A DNA stretch of 46,386 bases from DASRPD01 sp035646535 (GTDB taxonomy: Bacteria > Actinomycetota > Acidimicrobiia > IMCC26256 > JANYLB01), in the NCBI GenBank assembly GCA_035646535.1, contig DASRPD010000107.1:1-46386 (forward strand). The letters run 5' to 3'. Position numbers and translations under genes: made by a program. Below are positions 40,624 to 46,386 of the stretch, piece by piece. Each line of letters opens with the position of its first letter. Position 1 is the first letter of the stretch. The notes beneath the pieces are model-generated. The model saw only the letters and a list, made by a program, of their open reading frames with translations, had not been told where the DNA came from and did not search any database.

Positions 40624-42117
40624 CTAGATCCGGGCGGGGCGGGCGAGGTGGTGGAACACGCCGATCCCGACGGCGGTGACGGCGGCGAGCCAGGCGAGGC
40701 CGGCCAGCAGCGCGCCGGTCTCGTCGAAGGTGGGGGTGAAGGCGCCGTCGACGAGCAGGCGGATGGCACCGTGGCTGGGCATGAAGCGGGCCCAGCTGGG
40801 TGGGGCGGCGTCGAACATGACGTTTTGGGCGACGCCGACGTCGATGAAGGGGATGGTGATGATCAGGTACAGGCCCCCGAGGCGCCCCGCGAGCGTGCCG
40901 AATATGACGCCGATCATCCCGTAGGTGAGGGCGACCAGCACGTTGGCGGTGATGAAGGTGGCCCACTGCTGGGGGGTGAAGTTGGCTCCGGTCACCGCGA
41001 GGGACACCCCGGTGATCGCCAGCGCGGCCCCCCAGATGATGCCCAGGCGCGCCGCGAGCACTTCGGTCGTGCGGAACCCGGCTTGGACGAGGCGACGGTC
41101 GGCTTGTGCGGAGCCCAACACGACGAACAGCCCGGTGATCCCCGAGAGGAACGCGATGGTGATCGGGGCCATGATCGCCCCGTGCACGTCGACCATCGAC
41201 ACGACCGAGATCGCAGTGCGGCCCCCTTCGACGAGCTCGACGGCGGCGGGTTGCTCAGGGGTGACGATGAAGCTGAGCGTGATGAACGCCACCGGAAGAC
41301 CGACCAGCAGCACCCACATCACGACGTTGCGCCGGTACTGGCGGAACGCGTAGGCAAGCGCGGTCGCCGCGCGTGACAGCCCCGCCGGGAGACGCCTGAC
41401 GTGGCTCGGTGTGAGCGGACGGGTGGTGCGGACCAGCAGCGCGACGGCGAGCGCGAGTGAGCCGATGGTCCAAGCCGCAGACAGCAGCAGGTCTGTGGTG
41501 GCGGTGGAGTGGCCCGAGTCGAGGCCCAAGAGCACGAGGGTGGGGAAGTGGGTGGGAAAGACCCGTACGGCGATGTTCTGGCCGCCGCTGAACCCGGGAC
41601 CGAGGAACAGGTCGAACATCCAGATGAACAGCACGATCAACGAGCCGTTCAGCTCGTCGCGCACGACTGCGCCCACCGCGGAGCCGATGCCGAGGTAGAT
41701 GAGCGCGAACATGAGCGTGACCGCCACGGTTCGGGGGAGGTCGTTGATCCCCGCTCGAAGCTGCAAGGCCACCAGGGAGCCGGCGGTGGCGACGAGTGCG
41801 AGGGTGAGGCCCGACACGAGCCGTGCCGTCACCACCGCCCTCGTGCCGGAGCCGGCCGCGGCGAGCCGACGGTCCGCGTCGCGTGACCCGATCACCTGGA
41901 AGAAGCCGCCCACGCCGGCCAGAACCGCCGCGGCCCATCCCGCGGTCGCCGCCTCGATCGAGCCGAGGTCGGCGAGGCTGCCGAGGATCTCGGCGAAGTC
42001 GACCATCACGCCGGCCGAGAGCGTGACGAAGACGATCGGCACCACGGCCAGCAACACGACGTTGAGGGGCCGGCGGGCGTACTCGCGCAGGAACGCCGCC
42101 GAGAGCGTGGGTGTCAT
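40624..42117 (-). CDS. ABC-2 type exporter permease (two fused permease halves)
   Basis: 497 residues with about 12 helices in two similar halves. Each half repeats the pattern of a start helix, then a conserved Asp-Arg-Arg-rich loop: GSRDADRRLAAAG in the first half and GSAQADRRLVQAGF in the second. The duplicated DRRL loops show an internal duplication, so one gene supplies both halves normally made by two subunits. ABC-2 exporters move drugs, lipids or polyketides outwards. It overlaps the ATPase gene by 4 bp. Substrate unknown. Confidence 0.86.
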   Translation of the reverse strand: MTPTLSAAFLREYARRPLNVVLLAVVPIVFVTLSAGVMVDFAEILGSLADLGSIEAATAGWAAAVLAGVGGFFQVIGSRDADRRLAAAGSGTRAVVTARLVSGLTLALVATAGSLVALQLRAGINDLPRTVAVTLMFALIYLGIGSAVGAVVRDELNGSLIVLFIWMFDLFLGPGFSGGQNIAVRVFPTHFPTLVLLGLDSGHSTATTDLLLSAAWTIGSLALAVALLVRTTRPLTPSHVRRLPAGLSRAATALAYAFRQYRRNVVMWVLLVGLPVAFITLSFIVTPEQPAAVELVEGGRTAISVVSMVDVHGAIMAPITIAFLSGITGLFVVLGSAQADRRLVQAGFRTTEVLAARLGIIWGAALAITGVSLAVTGANFTPQQWATFITANVLVALTYGMIGVIFGTLAGRLGGLYLIITIPFIDVGVAQNVMFDAAPPSWARFMPSHGAIRLLVDGAFTPTFDETGALLAGLAWLAAVTAVGIGVFHHLARPARI

Positions 42118-42815
42118 CGGCGGACCGTCCGGCCATCGCGCAGCTCGACGATGCGGTCGAACCGTTCTTCATCGGCGATGAAGTGGCTGATGATCAGCAA
42201 CGTGCGGCCCTCGTCGCGCCGAGCCGCGGTGGTGTCCCAGAACCGTTCGTAGGTCTCCCAGTCGAAGCCTGCGTACGGCTCGTCCAACAACAGGAGCTCG
42301 GGATCGTGCACGAGCGCGAGCCCGAGGTTGAGCTTGGCCCGGGTTCCCCCCGAGAGCTCCTCGACCCGGGTGGCGGCCCACCGCTCGAAGCCGAACGTGG
42401 CGTAGAGATCGGCTCGGGCCGTGTCGAGCTCGTCGGGTTCGAGGCCATAGGCGCGACCGAACAGCTCGAAGTGCTCGTCGCAGGTCAATCGCTCGTAGAG
42501 GACGGGTTCCTGGGGGCAGTAGCCGAGTGTCCCGTCGCGGCGAAGTGTTCCGGCGTCGCGAGCCAGCGCGCCGACCAGGATCTTCATCAGCGTCGACTTG
42601 CCCGAGCCGTTCTCGCCCACGAGCCCGACGATCTCGCCGCGGCCGAGCGCCAGGTCGGCGCCACGCAGCACCGCGATGCGGTGCCGACGTGGCCACAGGC
42701 CGCGACGGAAGGATTTGGTGATCCCTGCTGCTTCGAGCACCGCGGCAGTGTCGATCCGCGGGTCGGCAGCGGGGCCGGGCTCGGATGGTGACTGGGTGGT
42801 GGCGGCCATCGGCAA
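42114..42815 (-). CDS. ABC transporter ATP-binding protein
   Basis: 233 residues. Walker A GENGSGKST, the Q-loop region CPQEPVLYE, signature LSGGTRAKL, Walker B ELLLLDEPYAGFD and the switch His in LIISHF are all present. It is probably the energy subunit for the fused permease downstream; the stop of this gene overlaps the permease start. AAGGGAG lies upstream of the ATG. The gene is divergent from csoR, with a copper-type operator in the shared region. Confidence 0.88.
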   Translation of the reverse strand: MPMAATTQSPSEPGPAADPRIDTAAVLEAAGITKSFRRGLWPRRHRIAVLRGADLALGRGEIVGLVGENGSGKSTLMKILVGALARDAGTLRRDGTLGYCPQEPVLYERLTCDEHFELFGRAYGLEPDELDTARADLYATFGFERWAATRVEELSGGTRAKLNLGLALVHDPELLLLDEPYAGFDWETYERFWDTTAARRDEGRTLLIISHFIADEERFDRIVELRDGRTVRR

Positions 42816-42852
42816 CGACTCCCTTCAGGTGAGCTCTCAGCTATGATCGGCG

Positions 42853-42867
42853 TACCCCCGGGGGGTG
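42853..42867. promoter_or_regulatory. CsoR-type operator half-palindrome (TACCCC/GGGGGT)
   Basis: TACCCCCGGGGGGTG lies between the divergent ABC ATPase and CsoR genes. The C-run/G-run palindrome flanked by TA and TG is the form bound by actinobacterial CsoR repressors. Confidence 0.5.
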
Positions 42868-42933
42868 TCCCAGGGTCGAAGGACCCTTCCTCGTGTCGGG
42901 CTGAGCGCGTGATGCTGACGAACGGCCCTGTGT

Positions 42934-42954
42934 GGCCCTGGGGGAGGGGCATAG
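42934..42954. promoter_or_regulatory. Second putative CsoR site upstream of csoR
   Basis: Contains CCCTGGGGGAGGGGCATAG. The run GGGGGAGGGG followed by CA/TA is shared with the site upstream of the copper ATPase (43354), which suggests one regulator for both genes. Confidence 0.45.
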
Positions 42955-43007
42955 TGAAACGATGACTTGAGCGCGCGAGCGGACAACTCGACGAGAGGGA
43001 GTCGGTC

Positions 43008-43289
43008 GTGCCGGGTTACACGATTAGCAAGGGCGACTACCTCAAGCGCCTCCGTCGCGTCGAGGGCCAGGTCCGGGGTCTGCAGCGGCTCATCGAGGAT
43101 GACACCTACTGCATCGACGTCTTGACCCAGATCAGCTCCGTGACCAAGGCGCTCCAGGCGGTGGGCCTGGGCCTTCTCGACGAGCACATCCGCCACTGTG
43201 TCCGCGACGCCGCGCAGTCCTCCGCCCGCGACGGCGACGAGAAGGTGGCCGAGGCCGTCGCCGCGGTCGAACGGCTGCTGCGCAGCTGA
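43008..43289 (+). CDS. csoR: CsoR-family copper-sensing repressor
   Basis: 93 residues, an all-helical CsoR/RcnR repressor. The Cu(I) ligand pattern is complete: Cys35, His60 and Cys64 (Cys in TYCIDV, His-x-x-x-Cys in EHIRHC). KRLRRVEGQVRGLQRLIED is the family's DNA-contact helix. When copper rises it releases its operators, so the ATPase gene downstream is expressed. GTG start with GAGAGGGAG upstream. Confidence 0.9.
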   Translation: MPGYTISKGDYLKRLRRVEGQVRGLQRLIEDDTYCIDVLTQISSVTKALQAVGLGLLDEHIRHCVRDAAQSSARDGDEKVAEAVAAVERLLRS

Positions 43290-43353
43290 GGACGCCCGGG
43301 CGACCGTCGTAGAGCTCGCTCGCCGGACCGGAGCGTGACGAAGGACTGAGAAC

Positions 43354-43374
43354 GCCCCTGAGGGGGAGGGGTAC
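43354..43374 (+). promoter_or_regulatory. CsoR-type operator upstream of the copper ATPase
   Basis: Contains CCCCTGAGGGGGAGGGGTAC, 35 bp before the ATPase ATG and similar to the site at 42934. The reverse complement reads GTACCCC then AGGGG, a CsoR-like arrangement. Confidence 0.5.
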
Positions 43375-43408
43375 TGTCAACAGTGACCCGCCACATACGG
43401 AGGCATCC

Positions 43409-46201
43409 ATGGCTGGTATCGACATCATCGTGATCATCGCTGGGGCCGCGCTCGCGGGGTTCCTCTGGTGGTTCTTCTTCGGTCCGAAGAAGGCCCGCAC
43501 CGCGGAGATCCGGGGCGGGGTGCAGGAGGTCGCGGTCACCGTCAAGGGCGGCTACTCGCCCGATGTGATCCGGGTCCGTGAGGGTGTTCCGTTGCGTCTC
43601 GCCTTCGACCGCCAAGAGGCCGGCGACTGCACCTCCCGAGTCGTGTTCCCCGATTTCGGCGCGTCCAAGTCCCTGCCCGCGTTCGGCACCGCAACCCTCG
43701 AGTTCACCCCGGACCGGGTCGGCGAGTTCGGCTTCGCCTGCGGGATGAACATGGTGCACGGCACCCTGATCGTGGAACCCGCCGAAACCGGCGCTACGGA
43801 CACGGGCGCCACGGACACAGTCGCCACGGACACGGTCGCTACGGACATGGTCGCTACGGACATGGTCGCCAAAGGCGCGGGCGCGAGCCAGGTCGATGGC
43901 GAGGAGCACGGCGTCGAGCATCCCGGCGCGCAGCCCGGTTCGCCGTCGGCCGACGACGAAGAGGCCGCGGCCCGCCGCGCGGAGATGGCCGACTTGATCC
44001 GCCGAGTGATCATCGGCGCGGTGCTCTCGACGCCTGTGGTGGTGGCGGTGATGGCCCACGACGTGTTCTCCGCTGCCTGGGTACCTGACGTGCTGTTGAA
44101 CCGTTGGTTACAGCTGGCTCTCATCACCCCGGTGATGTTCTACGCAGGCTGGCCCATCCACCGAACGGGATGGCTGACCATTCTCCACCGCACCGCGGAC
44201 ATGAACACCCTGATCATGATCGGCACCAGCGCGGCGTTCGGCTACAGCTTGTTGGTCACGGTCGCGCCGTCGTCGGTGCCCGCGGACGTCCGAGAGGTGT
44301 ACTACGAAGCGGTCGGTGTCATCATCACGCTGATTCTGTTGGGGCGACTGTTGGAGGTACGGGCCAAGGCCGGCACCGGCGAGGCGATCCGCAAGCTGAT
44401 CGGTCTGCAACCCCGTACGGCGACCCTCATCCGCGACGGCGACGAGGTCGAGGTCCCCGTCGAGGAGGTCGGTCCCGGCGACATCGTGTTGGTCCGCCCC
44501 GGGGAGAAGGTGCCGGTCGACGGCCAGATCACCGACGGCCGCTCCACGCTCGACGAATCGATGGTGACCGGCGAGTCGATCCCCGTCACCAAGGAGATCG
44601 GCGAGACCGTCATCGGTGCCACCATCAACCAGACCGGCGCGTTCCGCTTCGAAGCCACCAAGGTCGGCGCCGACACGATGCTGGCCCAGATCATCGTGCT
44701 CGTCGAACAGGCCCAGGGCTCCAAGGCTCCGATCCAGCGACTCGCCGACCGGATATCGGGGTACTTCGTCCCCGCAGTGCTCTTCATCGCCATCGCGACC
44801 TTCGTCACCTGGTTCAGCCTCGGGCCCGAACCGGCCTTCACCCTCAGCCTGGTCGCCGCGGTGGCGGTGCTGATCATCGCGTGCCCGTGCGCGCTCGGCC
44901 TCGCGACGCCACTGTCGATCATGGTCTCGACCGGCAAGGGAGCCGAGCACGGCATCCTGATCCGTTCGGCCGGAGCGCTGGAGACCGCGCACAAGCTCGA
45001 CACGATCATCTTGGACAAGACCGGCACCATCACACGAGGCGAACCCGCCCTCACCGATGTCGTCGCAGCCGCAGGCGTGGACGACGACGAGCTGCTGCGA
45101 CTGGTCGCGTCGGCGGAGAACTTCTCGGAGCACCCCCTCGCCCAGGCGATCGTCGCCGGCGCGAAGGCCCGCGGCATCGAGCTGGCGGAGCCGACCGAGT
45201 TCGACTCGATCACCGGCAAGGGCATCCGAGCGCTCGTCGATGGCCACGAGGTCCTCGCCGGAAACCGTCGACTCCTCGACGAGGCCGACATCGACGCCGC
45301 TGCACTGGACGTTGAGCTCGGACGGCTCGCCGAGGAAGGCAAGACCCCTATGCTCGTCGCTCTCGACGGCCGCCCCGGCGGCGTGGTCGCGGTGGCCGAC
45401 ACGGTCAAGGAGGAGTCCGCGGCCGCGGTCGCCGCGCTGCGGGCGCTGGGAATCAACGTGGCCATGATCACCGGCGACAACGCCCGCACCGCGGCCGCCA
45501 TCGCCCGCCAGGTCGGCGTCGAACGGGTCCTCGCCGAGGTCCTCCCCGAAGACAAGTCCCTCGAGGTGCGCCGCCTCCAAGACGAAGGCGGCGTCATCGC
45601 CATGGTCGGCGACGGAATCAACGACGCGCCCGCCCTCGCCCAAGCCGACGTCGGGTTCGCCATCGGCACGGGCACCGACATCGCCATCGAATCCTCCGAC
45701 ATCACCCTCATCTCCGGCGCTCTCGACGGCGTCGTGACCGCGATCACCCTCAGCCGATCCACCATGCGCAACATCCGCCAGAACCTCTTTCTGGCCTTCG
45801 TCTACAACGGCGTCGGCATCCCCATCGCCGCCGGCGTCCTCTACCCCTTCATCGGCGTCCAGCTCAGCCCCATGATCGCCGCCGCGGCCATGGCCGCCAG
45901 CAGCCTGTCGGTGGTCACCAACGCGAACCGGCTGCGACGGTGGCACCGGCGACCCGTCGACACCGGCCGCCTCCGTCCGGCGGGTGACCCGAGCGTCGAG
46001 ACGGGCCGCGAGACGGGCGGTGAGCCCGCGTCCACGTCGGTCACCGACCCCGTGTGCGGCATGACCATCGACCCCGCAGGTGCCGCCACCACCGCCGAGC
46101 ACAACGGCACCACCTACCACTTCTGCGCCTCGGGCTGCCGGGATGCGTTTGTCGCCGATCCCGATCAGTACACGACCCCGGCGGCCCACGCCCACCACTG
46201 A
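43409..46201 (+). CDS. copA: Copper-translocating P1B-type ATPase with N-terminal cupredoxin and C-terminal YHS domain
   Basis: 930 residues. An N-terminal membrane segment (about 5-24) leads to a cupredoxin-type domain (about 40-123) with Cys74 and the CGMNMVHG run (Cys111, Met113, Met115, His117) as likely copper ligands. A GATDT/VATDT linker repeat (128-152) follows, then the P-type ATPase core: transmembrane CPC at 492-494, DKTGT at 536-540 (phosphorylated Asp536) and GDGIND at 734-739. A YHS domain (about 880-920, TDPVCGMTI...TYHFCASGCRDAF) ends the protein. The usual N-terminal GMTCxxC domain is absent; the cupredoxin takes its place. It exports Cu(I); downstream of csoR. Confidence 0.9.
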   Translation: MAGIDIIVIIAGAALAGFLWWFFFGPKKARTAEIRGGVQEVAVTVKGGYSPDVIRVREGVPLRLAFDRQEAGDCTSRVVFPDFGASKSLPAFGTATLEFTPDRVGEFGFACGMNMVHGTLIVEPAETGATDTGATDTVATDTVATDMVATDMVAKGAGASQVDGEEHGVEHPGAQPGSPSADDEEAAARRAEMADLIRRVIIGAVLSTPVVVAVMAHDVFSAAWVPDVLLNRWLQLALITPVMFYAGWPIHRTGWLTILHRTADMNTLIMIGTSAAFGYSLLVTVAPSSVPADVREVYYEAVGVIITLILLGRLLEVRAKAGTGEAIRKLIGLQPRTATLIRDGDEVEVPVEEVGPGDIVLVRPGEKVPVDGQITDGRSTLDESMVTGESIPVTKEIGETVIGATINQTGAFRFEATKVGADTMLAQIIVLVEQAQGSKAPIQRLADRISGYFVPAVLFIAIATFVTWFSLGPEPAFTLSLVAAVAVLIIACPCALGLATPLSIMVSTGKGAEHGILIRSAGALETAHKLDTIILDKTGTITRGEPALTDVVAAAGVDDDELLRLVASAENFSEHPLAQAIVAGAKARGIELAEPTEFDSITGKGIRALVDGHEVLAGNRRLLDEADIDAAALDVELGRLAEEGKTPMLVALDGRPGGVVAVADTVKEESAAAVAALRALGINVAMITGDNARTAAAIARQVGVERVLAEVLPEDKSLEVRRLQDEGGVIAMVGDGINDAPALAQADVGFAIGTGTDIAIESSDITLISGALDGVVTAITLSRSTMRNIRQNLFLAFVYNGVGIPIAAGVLYPFIGVQLSPMIAAAAMAASSLSVVTNANRLRRWHRRPVDTGRLRPAGDPSVETGRETGGEPASTSVTDPVCGMTIDPAGAATTAEHNGTTYHFCASGCRDAFVADPDQYTTPAAHAHH
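43790..43864 (+). repeat. 15-bp x5 tandem repeat (linker of the copper ATPase)
   Basis: Five in-frame copies of about 15 bp, giving GATDT, GATDT, VATDT, VATDM, VATDM between the cupredoxin domain and the membrane core. A flexible spacer; copy number may vary between strains. Confidence 0.85.
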
Positions 46202-46300
46202 GGTCCGAGAACCGACCCGGGGCAACGCCTGGAACCGACCCAGGGCGCCACGTGATGCATGACCCTCCTGCCGCCCGCGCTCCCACCCTCCTGCGCTTCG

Positions 46301-46337
46301 GCGTCGCAGGTCATGGATAGTTCCCGTCCTGCGACGC
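46301..46337. terminator. Inverted repeat after the copper ATPase
   Basis: GCGTCGCAGG at 46301-46310 and CCTGCGACGC at 46328-46337 form a perfect 10-bp stem with a 17-nt loop, about 100 bp past the ATPase stop. Possible terminator or regulator site for the next gene. Confidence 0.4.
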
Positions 46338-46359
46338 TAAAGCGATCGAACGGGGACTG

Positions 46360-46386
46360 ATGACGACCGGGGCCGCGGCCGATGGT
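46360..46386 (+). CDS. Start of a following gene (partial)
   Basis: ATG at 46360 followed by nine open codons to the window edge (MTTGAAADG), with GGGG 5-8 nt upstream. Too short to identify; listed only as a possible start. Confidence 0.25.

Noticed and set aside
44108..46225. 705-residue open frame antisense to the copper ATPase
   Set aside because: It is a long GC-driven shadow with Gly/Asp/Arg-biased composition and no motifs; the opposite strand has all P-type ATPase signatures.

Overview
The window is high-GC DNA that looks like an actinomycete, most likely an Acidimicrobiia-type member of the Actinomycetota (inference). The evidence is a mycothiol-dependent (MDMPI/DinB) enzyme gene, a CsoR-type copper repressor, an actinobacterial-style NlpC/P60 hydrolase, frequent GTG starts, and many genes preceded by a TANNNT box about 6 nt before the start codon, as expected for leaderless transcripts. 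No rRNA, tRNA, CRISPR array, insertion sequence or phage module was found.

Layout. 0-10.4 kb: a GT39-like membrane glycosyltransferase, a Phd/PIN toxin-antitoxin (TA) pair, a DUF2254 membrane protein, a methyltransferase-nitrilase operon divergent from a large AAA-type ATPase, and a class III nucleotidyl cyclase. 10.4-22.4 kb: a patchwork of short transcription units with four TA modules (Phd/PIN, RHH/MazF, RHH/PIN, Phd/PIN), a mycothiol-dependent enzyme, a GYD protein, a DUF6817 protein, a winged-helix regulator next to a beta-carbonic anhydrase, an NTF2-like protein, a TlpA-CcdA redox pair, an SGNH hydrolase, an uncharacterised lipoprotein, an Asp/Glu racemase-family protein and a cupredoxin lipoprotein. 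22.5-36.8 kb: catabolic genes (flavin monooxygenase remnant, VOC protein, Rieske oxygenase, acyl-CoA synthetase, Zn alcohol dehydrogenase, methyltransferase, two amidohydrolases, cytochrome P450, TetR), interrupted by two more TA modules. 37-42.8 kb: an NlpC/P60 hydrolase, an alpha/beta hydrolase, an APC permease and an ABC-2 exporter. 42.8-46.4 kb: a copper-resistance unit, with CsoR and a P-type Cu ATPase fused to an N-terminal cupredoxin and a C-terminal YHS domain.

Main observations. (1) Five genes between 22.5 and 36.1 kb are each broken by a reading-frame change of the same sense. Each is repaired by one extra base, mostly at a C or G run, which points to systematic under-called homopolymers or, less likely, parallel decay. 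(2) There are seven TA modules in 46 kb; most have an inverted repeat overlapping the -10 box and start codon. (3) A lipoprotein ends in a five-fold Cys-Phe-Asp tandem repeat encoded by a perfect 9-bp repeat. (4) An 81-bp remnant of the alcohol dehydrogenase lies about 3.2 kb from the main copy. (5) There are exact tandem duplications of 33 bp in the acyl-CoA synthetase and of 19 bp at a TA stop/start junction.

Functions are assigned from recognisable motifs and family memory only; no database search was possible. The 'previously undescribed' candidates are the CFD-repeat lipoprotein and the cupredoxin-ATPase-YHS fusion; neither is proven novel.
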